Of a stretch of DNA of 64,000 nt, positions 1 to 11,260 are shown piece after piece; position 1 is the stretch's first letter, and the number at the start of each line of letters is the position of its first letter. Below the pieces are notes generated by a model, which saw nothing but the letters and a program-made list of their open reading frames with translations, searched no databases and had not been told where the DNA came from. Position numbers and translations under genes: made by a program. This stretch comes from Eretmocerus hayati. Taxonomy: Eukaryota > Arthropoda > Insecta > Hymenoptera > Aphelinidae. The stretch covers positions 75,844,186 through 75,908,185 of the forward strand of contig CM056743.1 in the NCBI GenBank assembly GCA_029851415.1, in the 5' to 3' direction.

Positions 1-757
1 TGAACTCCACCGCAGACGAGGCTGTTGATATGGTAACGACAATCATCACTAGAGTCCGTGATGCATCCACACCTCGCAAGACAGCACCATGCTTCTGGAG
101 GAAACCAGAGAACTGGATCACCAATGAAATGGAGGCTTTAGCAAATACGAGCAACAAGGATAGAAGGACCGCGTGGCGATCAAGGAAACTGAAACGACTA
201 TCGCTGGCGGAAGATGACAGAGCTCACAAAGAAGCAAGGGAGGGTCTCGTTCTAGCCCTCCGGAGGAGTAAAGAGGAGTACTGGGGTGAATTGTGTGACA
301 TGGTTAACGAAGACCCCTGGGGCACGCCATACCACGTGGTCGTGTCAAAGGTCCGACCCCGAAGGGCAACCCAGCACCGACCGATGCAGCAACCTTTCAC
401 AGCATCCTGGAAGACCTCTTTCCAGTAGGAAAACCCAGAGTTACATTCCCTCCAGAGAGCAAAGACCCCATCCCGCTCGCCACTATGCAAGAGCTACTCA
501 TAGTGGCGAAGAGGATGCCGAACGGCAAGGCACCTGGCCTAGATGGCATTGCAAACGAGGCTTTGGATCTGGTCTTTAAATACAAGCCAGACTCACTCCT
601 CGACCTCTTTCACATCTGTCTGAGCGCAGGAAGCTTCCCGGACAAGTAGAAACGCCAGAAGAAGGTCCTGATACCTAAAGGTGAAGGAGGTCAACGTCCC
701 CTCAGCATACTCGACAATATCTGGAGAATGTACAAGAGGATAGTGTTCAACAGGCGA
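1..757 (+). pseudogene. R1-like non-LTR retrotransposon reverse transcriptase, fragment
   Basis: Residual ORF2 of a non-LTR retrotransposon. Positions 30-428 encode the linker between endonuclease and RT, including WGELCDMVNEDPWG, typical of R1-clade elements. After a frameshift near 380-430 the frame continues with the RT start, NGKAPGLDGIANEAL (about 520-565), and a motif ending in FPDK. A TAG at 647-649 sits where the family has Trp, followed by LIPKGEGGQRPLSIL (about 668-712). Coding similarity ends at about 757 where a palindromic element begins, so fingers-palm continuation, the FADD box and the 3' half are absent. Endonuclease is also absent because the window starts inside the element. 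Family assignment is from motif memory; the clade could be another R1-like lineage. Confidence 0.85.
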
Positions 758-1320
758 TTGCGTATTCACTCACTCGGGGAAGCTTTCTCTCATCTCTTGT
801 GCCAATCTTTCGATGCGGCCAATCAGGGAACCATGACGATTCGAATATGCAAATTATACCGATAAGATAGACCCATCAATATTTTGACTGTATCGTTTGA
901 TTTGATGAAATACATTCAATGATGAATTTATCGTTCTCTCGAGCCACTTATAATCGCCGCGCTCAGGTGGCGATCATAGTTTGACGAATGTCAAACTTCA
1001 AGGCTCCATTTTCATAACAGCTGCATCACGAAGAGATTTTTTATTTTTTTGGATTTTTCAATCTTTTATTGATCGCAGTTTGACATTTGTCAAACTGTGA
1101 TCGCCACCTGAGCGCGGCGATTATAAGTAGCTCGAAAGAACGATGGATCCATTAATCCAATGTATTTCATCAAATCAAGTGATAGTCAAAATATCAATGA
1201 GATCTACCCCATCGGTGTAATTCGTATATTTGAATGGTCATGGTTCCACGAATGACCGCATCGAAAGATTGGTACAGGAGATTTGAGAAGGCTTCCCCGA
1301 GGGATTGAATACGCAATCGC
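757..1320. mobile_element. Palindromic (foldback) element with ~260-bp arms
   Basis: The left arm (about 757-1020) reappears as its reverse complement at about 1075-1320. Outer ends are GCGATTGCGTATTCA at 757 and TGAATACGCAATCGC ending at 1320, with a short AT-rich spacer near 1030-1070. Each arm carries a shorter palindrome of the form GTTTGACAxxTGTCAAAC and a CG-rich motif, GCCGCGCTCAGGTGGCGATC. It interrupts the R1-like RT relic. No coding capacity and no clear target duplication were seen. A non-autonomous DNA transposon or an inverted duplication would both fit. Confidence 0.7.
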
Positions 1321-1391
1321 CTCGGTGGTCTAATTGGTTATGGAGCCGGTCCGGAGTACCGGAGATTGCGAGATTCAAGCCTCGCCCGAGG
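1320..1391 (+). other. tRNA-like sequence (SINE head or tRNA pseudogene)
   Basis: The 72-nt segment folds as a tRNA cloverleaf: acceptor CCTCGGT against CCCGAGG (6 of 7 pairs), D stem TCTA/TGGA with loop ATTGGTTA, and a perfect 5-bp anticodon stem CCGGT/ACCGG with 7-nt loop CCGGAGT. The T arm is GCGAG/CTCGC with an 8-nt loop. Box A (TGGTCTAATTGG) and a box-B-like GATTCAAGCC are present, and a T run follows about 8 nt downstream. Loop position 33 is C rather than T and the T loop is one base too long, so a functional tRNA is unlikely. A tRNA-derived SINE promoter is the better guess. Confidence 0.5.
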
Positions 1392-1504
1392 AAAAATTTT
1401 TCATCTCTTGGCCAATCTCCCAATGGAAAAGTTTTAAAAAATGCAAAAAATTAAAAAATCCCTTCGTGTTTCAGCCACTATGAAAGTGGAGCCTCGAAGG
1501 TCTT

Positions 1505-1600
1505 AGTTTGACATTTGTCAAACTGTGATCGTCGCTTGAGCGCGGCGATTATAAGTGGCTCGAAAGAACGATAAATCCATTCATTGAATGTATTCGTCCT
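1505..1600 (+). repeat. Third copy of the 757-1320 arm sequence
   Basis: Positions 1505-1600 repeat the inner part of the right arm of the palindromic element, including the GTTTGACATTTGTCAAAC palindrome, the GAGCGCGGCGATTATAAGT segment and the following CTCGAAAGAACGAT. It is a solo partial copy separated from the palindrome by the tRNA-like sequence. Confidence 0.75.
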
Positions 1601-2326
1601 CGTTGATATCCATTCGGACTCTTGGAAATGCATCTCTCTATCCACTCAATCATCACAATCATCAACAGTCACTTGAATATTCCAAGACTCCAATCATCGA
1701 GTGATATGGCTTACAATTCGGCTTGTGACTGCTTATGGAGTCACCGGTATGGTTGACATTAGATTGGGATTGATTCGCAATTGAGCGTGGCTGACTGACA
1801 GGCTCCATTACTTCACACGTAAGAGGTCTATATTGCATAATCATACCATCAACATGATTTGTGTGGGGAAAAAGGTACATGGGAACATATGATCTCAATC
1901 TCTTCTGTCAGTAATAACTGTCTTTCAGCGGTTTTTGATTTGAAGCATTCCCAATGTTCACCAAGTATTGGTCTCTTGATTGGTCAGATGATGGTGACTA
2001 GGTCTATTGATTATCGATCAAAATTATTGATTCACTGATGAAAAACTATGTTTCAGTGCCATAAACTTGTCAGTTCGCTGGTCCCTTCCACAACAATAAT
2101 GCTCAAAGAAGGTAATACTGCAAAAGTTCCGAAGCACGGCCACTGGTGCTACATGAAGTCTAACATTGAAACTCTATAACCCAAACTTTTGCTCACACCC
2201 TGCCTCTATCTTACTCTCACTCCCTCTAGCTTCAGACCATGATTCAGAGATACTCAAAAGTTGTGAGCTTGTGGGACGAGTGTCACTCACCTTTTGATTT
2301 TTATAAGAAATAAGTGAGATTCTCCA
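1601..2326. other. No gene recognised
   Basis: AT-rich sequence without a convincing reading frame, RNA gene or terminal repeat that I can recognise. Confidence 0.5.
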
Positions 2327-2986
2327 CCTCCCCTCAATTTACTTTTCAAAAGTACAACTAGGCGAGTTTGAAGTTCCACGAATCAACACTCTATAGAACA
2401 ACAAAATTTTCATTGTTATGTGTCATGGTTTGAACTCTTGAATTCACTGAATTCCAATAAAACCATGTCGAGTACTTTCTGATATTCACTTAGTATCAAT
2501 ACTACTGATAGGAAGTAAAACTATCAGAACTCTGATCAGATTTTCTCTGTAATACATTTCAATAGAATTTATTTAAAGATTCTTTAATCATTGTTCATTA
2601 AATCATCCAAAGTTCGAGTGAAAAAGAGGAGAGGGATGGATACTGTAATGAAAAGAATTATATTTCAGTCAAATTTGGTGTCAACGATGGAAAACCTCTC
2701 TGAAGATAAAACTACTTCGTGCCATCCAAAAATAATGATGAAAGTAATCATTGAAGTTCTGTATTTTTGATCTCTCCAGCAGATTTTGATAGTTCTATTC
2801 TCCATCAACGGTATTGATCCCAAAAATATCAGACGGTACTCGACATGGTTTTATTGGATTTCAATCCATTCAGAAGCTTAAACCATGTTACATAACAATC
2901 GAAATTCCGTTGATTCATAGATTGAGGGTTTGTGAACCTCCATACTCGCCTAGTTGTACTTTTGAAAAGTAAATTGGGGCGGGAGG
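2327..2986. mobile_element. Foldback/MITE element with ~170-bp inverted arms
   Basis: Left end CCTCCCCTCAATTTACTTTT, followed by CAAAAGTACAACTAGGCGAG, is matched in inverse at 2945-2986. Similarity continues inward: AAAACCATGTCGAGTAC (about 2459) pairs with GTACTCGACATGGTTTT (about 2836), and a partly conserved stretch containing GGTTTGAAC or GCTTAAACC also pairs. No ORF. It is a non-autonomous inverted-repeat element; the superfamily cannot be assigned from the termini alone. Confidence 0.75.
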
Positions 2987-5900
2987 GATCGTCCATGGTG
3001 TGGAATCGATCCGTTCATATGGCTTGTGAACATGCATGATAAACAATTTCCCCTCACGTAATCGACATGATATTACGCCGCAGTTTTACGCTCGTGAACT
3101 ATCGAAATAACGGATCATTGTTTCGATTCACCCTATTCCCTGCTGGAACTTGAGACGTAACTGCACCTGGAAATCCTGTATTGAGTAGGTTCTTATATGT
3201 GTATTTCGCTACAACAGCCCGATTGAGCGTCAGAATGGATCCCATTGTTGTGTCGACGGCTTTATGTACATTAAAGTTGAGATTACTCAATGGGCCCGTT
3301 GATTTGTGCGCTGGAACATGTTATTGAGTGATAAAAACGCACATTCCTGAGTCTAGAAGCGTTGAAACTTTATGAATTCCTTTCATTGGGAAGTACAGGG
3401 AGAATGGTATCTCTTTGTACTGGTATGCTTCCCATTTGGGTTTTTCGAGCTTTTCGAGGTTTGAAGTGGCAGAATGTCGATCCTCCACTCTTTTCGGTCA
3501 CTAGCTCGGATTTGAAGCATTATGGAGCGAACATGGATGGCATGGAAAATGTTTGTTCCATTACGTCCTATCGGAACTATCCCATGGCAGGCTTGAACGA
3601 GACAGGAAATATGAGGGAACGTCATTATTCGCTATTTTTGGGCTCCTCCGAGAGATCTCGCGAATTGAACGCGAATGTAACTGATATCGAATGAAAGTAT
3701 AGAGAACTGGTAACATTTTCATATCTTATGAATTCGTTGCTAAATCCGATTCCGTGTAACTAATTACCCTTCGAAGTTCGGAGTTGACGCATTTCCGACA
3801 GAAGAAGCGATTTTTTGATATCTGGCCCTCATTTCCCGTAAATAGGACACCCACAAGAGTTGTTATTCAGAATTCAAAAACACGATCCAACAAGATTTAA
3901 AGTGGTACATGCTCGAGATGCAAAGTGGGATGCGAGAGAGCATATTCACCGAGTGTTATAGGGCACTCTTATGCCCCTCGCGGAGAAACGTTCGAGTTCC
4001 ACGTCTACATACATATTTAGACGACCGCAACACGCATCTCAGTGCAATATAGGCGCTCCAATCTCTAGACCAGATTTTGCCTTATCCGCAACACGTCTTT
4101 TGATTCCACGTTCCATATGATTTTTCGTCTGAGCCGGATCGTCTAGCCAGAACTCGTCTGTTTAACTCGGGCTCCTGTAGAGTTCCCCTTTTCCAACTGA
4201 CAATGATCATCAATATATTACCGTTACAGCCTTACACTCCCAATGGCATCTCGAAGTTTTCAACTCATCCAGTACACCTTGAGGAAAATCTCCACGGCTC
4301 AAAGAATGTGAAGGAACTATCAACCCGAGATTCATTTATGTCATCACTTGAAGCATCCTCCACGCTTAAGGTATGATGTTAGATTTTTCATATCTGCAGA
4401 GACGAATGAGCCGCTCCACCAGGCAGTATAGTGTATTATAACGATGTCAAGGCACACGGTGTGCCTGATCAACTCTAGATGTGATCAGAAATCCCATTGA
4501 AAATTCTAATAAGAGGATCTTGAAGAACATATTGTAAGCAGTCATTTGAATGATTTTGTCTCGACTTTTTGACCGTTTCTGAGACAAGTCGAAGAAAGTA
4601 TTTTTGCGATTCTCCCCAGTCTTCTACCCTAAATGGTACCAAGGGAATGCATTTGTTCAAAAAGCCGTGAAGAAATTCCCTGTGAATCTCGGGGAAGTCT
4701 TCACAAATGTTCTCATACAAAGGATCCTGTTCCTGTGATTGACGCTTTCCTCCCAGATACCAAATTTCTTCTGTCCTCTTCCATGGTCTCTCCACATCGA
4801 AAAATGCGTATGAAGATCTCGCGGAGATTCTCGAAAATTTCACCAAAATACCGTGGAACGAATTAAATTCGTGCATAAACCTCCATGAAGATTGATGTTT
4901 TCCCAAGCCATGATGGAAAGCGCGCAGCAATGATTCTATACAGACGTAGTACAGATGCAGCGCACACATATACTCCTTATCCTTTGCAATCGTGAGGCCA
5001 TTCGTTCCCTACTCATCAATATACTTCAGCGGTGTCTTTAACACAGAAAAGATGTTGTTTGGAGATATTTTCTCAGCGACACTTCGAATTTGTCCAAATG
5101 CGACCCCCATTGCGTACATGACCTCAACACATCGAATGTCATGGTCATCTAAATCATTTTCAAAACCTTTCCGATGGATTTCGGTGGTTCGGAACCCACC
5201 TCAAACTGTAGGTCCCGCAGGATACCTTCGAAAAGAGGTTGAGGATGCGTTAATGGAAGAAAAAAAATTCTGATGGATAACTTTGAACATGAATTGACGG
5301 ATGCATTTCCTAGAATCCTTGTTTTTTGCTCTCTACACTTTTTTGATATGCATCTTTCCCGGCTGCATGAGAGGTCAACTTCGTGTTCTCGTTTCATATC
5401 ACTCACCCATAATGACAGATTATGGTAATTCATCTGTTTCTTATAATTGTCATGCACCACGGCCATACCCATATCTCGCAATTTGGCATGTATATTTTGC
5501 CCAAAATATTGTGGTCCCATCGTATACAGAGTGCCTTAAAAGTCCCCCCCCCCCCCCTGTTTCACTCGAAAATAGCTCCGGGTATCAGAAAATACCGGAA
5601 CACGTGTCTCCTGAAATCAAAGGGGAAGCTCAAAAACGGTCTCAGATGTGACCTTGACGATTTTTTGGGATCAAATCGGTTGTTCCAGATGGAGCTTCCA
5701 TTCTTGATTCCAAATTCTTAAAGAACACAAAATCTCACGTTCAAATAGGCATTCTCGCTGATTTTTATCATGACTTCTAAGAGTCATTTCAGCGTCAAGA
5801 ATATCTGGACAGTAGACGAATACAGCAGAGTTCGTGCGATCATCTAGTTTGAGGATGTACCTCTCGAGGAAGTTTCAAAATCTATTCCGATCCTCAAGAC

Positions 5901-7227
5901 CATGAGGACGGAGGGGATCTTGTCGTTTTCATGCGCATGGGCAGTGAATGACCTCCTTCCATTACCTGCAAAGATTGAATTCCAAAAAGCCTCGTTAGTC
6001 GCTTGGATTATGCAAGACCACCTTGAACTCATTTTTTCTGGAATATCGCGAAATTCCACGACAAATATGTGAGTTTCGGAAAATAAGAAGCGTCGCTTCA
6101 GAGAAATTAACGATCCAGTGAAAACACCTTTCTGACTCGAGGCGATTCTCAGCACCTCAGAATCAAGTGCGCAACAGCGTTTTTTCTAGGTTTTCAGATG
6201 TTCTTCCAGATGCCGCAAACCACAAATTCGTACCTTTTGAAGAATTCAAGATATTTTCATTTTAGTGAATAAAAAGCATTGTTCGATGGATTTTCGCTTT
6301 TCTACGAATATGCGTGCTACCCGAGAACAAAATATTGTTGGCGTCCACAAGAGGTATAACGTGTTCATCTTGGGCCATAGCAAATGAAAAAGATCAGAAA
6401 AATCCGAAAGATAATCCTTCCCCTTAGATCTCTCCTGTGGAACCCGTCATTCAGGGAAGGTAGGCTCCACTGCAAGGGATTCCAATTCTCTGTGCGCGAG
6501 ACTTGTTTCACGGACATGAACATTTTGTTCTTGTTGCATCCAATTTTTCATGGGAGATAACAAGTTCCATTTTATGAGGGAAGTCGATACCTCCCAGTCC
6601 ACAGACACGATCCATGCAGACGAATCCGAAGAAGTGATGCGTCGTATCATCAATCTCGAGGGGATGGATTTTTGACCATGAATTGGCATTTCCTGGGTTG
6701 AGACCGTGACCTGCGATAGTAAGTTATATAGAATTCTGATTCAGCCTCTCATTTTGCGCGGGGAATGATATGTTTGATTACTCTCCTGGACTTAGCTGAC
6801 CGAAATTGCGATTTCCTGAGATTGGGATATTTTTGGCGGAAAAATCGATGAGAAATTCCATCTCAACATCTATTCTTGCGTCGAAGATGGTGCATCTGAA
6901 TACTCCCGTGGACGTGGATGAAGTTCACGACCCTCAGGACTACGTTTTGATATTATCAAGACTGTCTTCTTGCCTCTGAATCGCGATCTCGTGAGCCTGG
7001 ACTACATTCTGTGACAAAAACAGTGGAATATTCTAACCTGGTCGAATTTTGAATGGAAATTGATGATTAGAAATCGTTTCCAATCGATTTCGCGGGATTG
7101 TGAGTCGTTGGCGCACTCATATCGAATAATTCGAGGGAGCTATAGTTAGTTTGGGAAGAAAACGCTTGGGGTGGGACAGCAGTCAAACAACACCACCTAG
7201 GCTCCTGAAAATTTCCTTCCACTATTA
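2987..7227. other. Largely unassigned 4.2-kb region
   Basis: No TE protein or conserved host domain is recognised. Several moderately long open frames lie on the minus strand (about 5149-5520, 5844-6155 and 6447-6689, plus the 164-codon frame listed separately). They could be exons of one spliced minus-strand gene or decayed coding DNA, but none shows a motif I know. A 15-base C run lies near 5543-5558. Confidence 0.4.
4475..4969 (-). CDS. Unrecognised 164-codon open frame
   Basis: A continuous minus-strand frame of 164 codons beginning with Met. It is mixed and soluble-looking: Trp-, Phe- and His-containing, with acidic patches such as ENICEDFPEIHREF near the middle. There is no signal peptide, membrane segment or zinc motif. 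I do not recognise the family. Neighbouring minus-strand frames at 5149-5520 and 5844-6155 have similar composition, which would fit exons of one gene, but I could not define splice sites. Chance or decayed coding sequence is equally possible. Confidence 0.2.
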   Translation of the reverse strand: MCALHLYYVCIESLLRAFHHGLGKHQSSWRFMHEFNSFHGILVKFSRISARSSYAFFDVERPWKRTEEIWYLGGKRQSQEQDPLYENICEDFPEIHREFLHGFLNKCIPLVPFRVEDWGESQKYFLRLVSETVKKSRQNHSNDCLQYVLQDPLIRIFNGISDHI

Positions 7228-7995
7228 CAGTAGAACCTCGGTTAGCGGACACCTCGGAATAGCGGACTCCTCTAAATACCGGACTTTTTGAGATGATTTG
7301 TTTGACTCCCACTTGATTTCTATAGGACTAAACCCTCGGAATAGCGGACAGGTCAATAGCGGACACCTCGCATACCGGACACATTTTTTGCCCTCGATTT
7401 GATCGATCCCATGTTAATTCACCTCGATATACCGGAAACTTGAATTTTGAGTCTGACTCGAAAAGTGTTCGTAATTGGGAATGCTGAAAAATGCTTGCTC
7501 ACAATGCAGAAAATTTTTGCTCAAAATATTTCAAGTATATCTTCGTCAAAAATCTTCGAAGCCCAGGTAGAGCATCAAAACGCAATTTCAAAGAAGACAA
7601 TGGAGCAAACGTCTAGGGTTTGCTTTTTATCAGAATCGACTGATATGATCAATAATTCAGCTATTATATAGCTATTTTAGCTAATAATAATTAGCTATTG
7701 TATTATTAGATCAATATATGTCTTGTATCGATATTGTACACTCAATTTTCAATTTCCTCCTTCAATTGAACAATCTAAACTTGAACAATGAATGATTGAC
7801 CAGCACAACCATATCAAATGATAATTCAGACTTGATGGATAGTTTTGATTCAGATCGATACCTTTACATGCAATGGACATTGCGGAAATTCCCACGCAAG
7901 ACCCAAAATTTGGCGACCCTCGGAATAGCGGACACCTCGGAATAGCGGACACTTTCATGGTGCACCGAGGTGTCCGGTATTGCGAGGTTGTACTG
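7228..7995. mobile_element. pogo/Tigger-like MITE with TA target duplication
   Basis: The element starts CAGTAGAACCTCGGTTAGCG and ends, in inverse, CAGTACAACCTCGCAATACC, with TA at 7226-7227 and 7996-7997. Ends beginning CAGTA with TA duplications are typical of pogo/Tigger elements of the Tc1/mariner superfamily. Inside both ends a short unit of the type GGAATAGCGGACACCTC is repeated: near 7251, 7338 and 7360 at the left and near 7921 and 7938 at the right. These are plausibly transposase-binding subrepeats. There is no transposase frame, so it is non-autonomous. Confidence 0.85.
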
Positions 7996-7997
7996 TA

Positions 7998-8811
7998 TCT
8001 CACCCAATGATCAGGTTGGAGGGGGTGGCACGGTGAATTGTTGAAACTTGGGGGATGAGGGACACCCTAGTTTATATGGGCTATTTCGGAGCATTCTGGT
8101 CAGGACCGCCACCACGGGGGGTCTCGAATAATCCCAAAGTACTTCTTTCTCCCCATCTTTAAATAGTAGGAGAACAATTTCTTGGAATTTTCCCAAAGCC
8201 CCCTCATGGGCCTCAGGGTTCATGGAAGATCCATCCTAGGCCCTAGCTTGGCATATCCTTGGAAGAACATAGCTCTGATCAGACTCGCCCATTTCTGACG
8301 TGCTTGGTAACATTCTCCTCTTTAAACTTGAACTCCTGAGAAAGAATAGCTCAAGATTGATACTCAAGCCAAGCAACTTGTAAGAGCGTTTTGCTGAGAG
8401 CAGATTCCGGCAATTTTTGGGCCTGTTTCAGAGTTATCTAGCTCCTACTAGACATGTGATAATCGACTTCTACAAGTAGTCAGTTGAAGGTCTTGGAAGA
8501 ACCTTCAATTTGACCGTTAGGAGGAGTCAATTATCGTACTCTTAACGAAATGAGCAGTTCCGTACAAACGTCAATTTTTGAGCGCTACTCGCAGAAAACG
8601 TTTTCGTTCCTTCGAGCTTGAACCTGTGCGATCATGTTTTTCGATACAAATTTCGCCAATCAGAACAATAACTTGGATAGGCTGTTCAATTGTCGATCTC
8701 ATTCAGCCAATTCAAAACACCCTTCTTTGATTCTTTGCTGAAAACAACCCCACACGTAAGGCTTGCATATGCTCCCATCTGAAGTCATATGCCCCAATCT
8801 ATGTCAAATTA
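7998..8811. other. No gene recognised
   Basis: No convincing coding, RNA or terminal-repeat signal. Confidence 0.5.
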
Positions 8812-9050
8812 CTCCCCAAAGTACACCCACATGCATAAAAACTTCCGGAGGCCAGCCTTGAGCTTAGTGCGAGCTAAGAGTTCTGTTCTACGAGTCAAAT
8901 ATCGTCTTTAATTCGTCTATCCGGACGCAAGTGAGCGTGCGAGGGATTTCACTCATCCTGGATGGATTAATAATCATTCTCGACTCCTAAAACAGAACCT
9001 CCAGCTCGCTTCTGGAAGTTTTCATACATATTGGGGTATACTTTGAGGAG
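8812..9050. mobile_element. Small inverted-repeat element
   Basis: Imperfect inverted arms of about 50 bp: CTCCCCAAAGTACACCCACA at 8812 pairs with sequence ending CTTTGAGGAG at 9050, and the adjoining CTTCCGGAGGCCAGC pairs with GCTCGCTTCTGGAAG. The inner part keeps short complementary pieces such as TTCTGTTCTACGAGTC and GACTCCTAAAACAGAA. No ORF. Confidence 0.6.
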
Positions 9051-9192
9051 GAGTTCGAGACAGCTTGGTGCACATTAGTTCGAATGGATGCTCATGCGAG
9101 CCTTCCGTGTGAGGTCGTTGTTGGCAAAAACCCGTAACTGTTACGGGCGCATGCTGCGAAGGCGCGCCCGCATTTCAATTACATCACGTATA

Positions 9193-9457
9193 AGGGTGAT
9201 GACAGATAAAAGGCTACGCCACGATTTTGCGCCACGCCACGACGCGCTATCACACGCCACGACCCAAAAATTCATTCCAGCGAACACGACCATCGATGGA
9301 CTAGATTTTTTGTCACAGTATCAGTCGTTGATAACGAGAATGAATCAAATCCATCGATGGTCGGGTTCGCTGGAATGAATTTTTGAGTCGTGGCGTGCGA
9401 TAGCGCGTCGTGGCGTGGCGCAAAATCATGGCGTAGCGTTTCATCTGTAATCACCCT
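9193..9457. mobile_element. 265-bp MITE, almost entirely palindromic
   Basis: The element begins AGGGTGATGACAGATAAAAG and ends with the inverse (GTTTCATCTGTAATCACCCT). Nearly the whole left half, including GCGCCACGCCACGACGCGCT and AAAAATTCATTCCAGCGAAC, recurs inverted in the right half, leaving a short loop around 9300-9345. It would form a very stable hairpin. No coding capacity. Confidence 0.8.
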
Positions 9458-9477
9458 CAGAGCCATCACGTGGTGCA

Positions 9478-9551
9478 GCCGGACTAGCTCAGTCACCAGC
9501 GTGTCGACTCTTGATCATGAGGTCGCGGGTTCGTTGCCCGACAGCCGGACC
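9478..9551 (+). other. tRNA-Lys-like SINE head
   Basis: The segment resembles a tRNA-Lys gene: box-A-like GACTAGCTCAGTCACC, anticodon region GACTCTTGATCATGAGG and box B GGTTCGTTGCCC. The acceptor ends do not pair (GCCGGAC occurs as a direct repeat at both ends), so it is not a functional tRNA. A tRNA-Lys-derived SINE promoter is the likely identity, but I saw no clear SINE body or tail. Confidence 0.5.
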
Positions 9552-9559
9552 TTTTACTT

Positions 9560-11222
9560 GTTTCATGAGAGAGATTTGAATCTGTGACGTGGTATTTCGA
9601 TTTACCTATCACGACTCACTTATTATTGAGGACTCTTAGCCTAGGACGCGGGTCTCGCGCAATGGACGGCGAACGCAATTCTGGAATTTCACAGTAACTC
9701 GGCTTCACTGCATCACTTACCGTGATTTTACCTGAAAATCGAAAGAGGGGGTAGGGAACGCTCGCACACGCACTCTAAATAATAATTCAGATTTACAATG
9801 AATAATCGGCCTCTATTCTGAAACGCTGCTTCTACGCGGATGATACACGGAATTCGACATATTATTATTAGGTTCGCGACAATTAACGGCCAAGGTTCAG
9901 AATAATTCAATCATCATATGTAAATGTCTCTCAATTATCAAAATGTCTTTCGAAACTCCCTGTAAAACACAAAAATTCACTTCACAATCCTGAAAATACA
10001 ATGTATAAAGCACTTCACTAACGGCCTGGTGATTCCCTATCAGCCAGGTCAATTACGCGACCGACTTGCTCCAAGTTCAGGGAACACGCTGCTCCGAAAT
10101 TCACCTCAAAAATGGCCGCTCCACGCTACAAATGTTCACCGCGTTGGAGTAGTGGCCAACTGCTCCAATTTGTAGAGCACGAGCTCCGCACTCACCGAAT
10201 TTTCCTAACCAAGTACTTCGCGATTACCCGGGATGGCGATCCACCTGGGGTACGGCCTTGCTCGTCGTCGTCCGGACGACAGCAACACTGAATTTCCACG
10301 CGATTTTTCCCCAAAAGCACTATCCGGTACGCGCACTAGGTCTTCACGAGGAATTACCTCGACTTATCGGCCTCTAGTCACACAATTTCGCGGCCCCCGG
10401 GGTGTGCTATGTTATTCCACACTGTTCGGCCTTAGCACATGTTCCCCCAGGAGTCCGGGTCGGTTGGGAGTCGGCAGGGGTACGCGCGCACGAGGCTCAA
10501 GTTCCGGCCGGGACGAGGGAATTCACATTAGAAAAATGAGCAATAAGAAGACTCACCGTTATTTTCCATAACTCTCAATAACTGCAATTTCTGTTTATAA
10601 TCTAGGACTCTTGAAGTCGTATTCCAATTTTGTGGACTCTTGTGTGCCGTCCTCCTGGACTCCTGGGGGCACGCGGTAAACACAAGGGGTGGCTGAAAAA
10701 GCGAAGAACAAAAGCACGTGCACGCTAGGCAACTGCTACTCAACAAATGGCCCAATGGCCGACTTCTTCTTCGACGAAGAAGACGCTCTCTGATTGGCCC
10801 AATCAATTCTGTCCGGAAAACTGGCAGCACCCTCTATTGGGGCTGCGCGGCAAGATTTGAAAAACATAAGAGCACATTGCAGCTAATATGCGCACGGGAT
10901 TCACGGAATTACACGGCCAAACAACACGGAGATATATGTACGGCACTGCCTTTGGCCTCCACTCGTACCGTCTTTTATCTCACTTGCACCTATAGTTAGC
11001 ATCGGCGGGCGTGGAGGCGCTGCGCAGCTCGCATTGCCTCCACTTTTGGCCTTTCACTGCATTCGATATTTGCCACATGGCCTTGTATATCTATATCTAT
11101 TCGCGGCCTGTATTACTATAGCTATACAGTACTTCCCATGCGCCAGTATATCTACATCGGCCTGTGCATATTCACAGCATGTTCATATGTACCTAATATA
11201 CTACTATCCGGTAGTATCTCGG

Positions 11223-11225
<3 letters not shown>
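9560..11225. other. No gene recognised; GC-richer island
   Basis: From about 10050 to 11000 the sequence is richer in CpG and GC than its surroundings and contains open frames on both strands (for example 10233-10571) without known motifs. It could be a promoter or regulatory region or part of an unrecognised element. Confidence 0.35.

Positions 11226-11256
<31 letters not shown>
11226..11256. repeat. (AT)n microsatellite
   Basis: Uninterrupted TA dinucleotide tract. Confidence 0.95.

Positions 11257-11260
<4 letters not shown>

Noticed and set aside
1320..1391. Calling a functional tRNA gene
   Set aside because: Loop position 33 is C and the T loop has eight bases.
10233..10571. 112-codon Arg/Ser-rich frame in the GC-rich island
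   Set aside because: Composition follows GC content; no motif, no partner frame.
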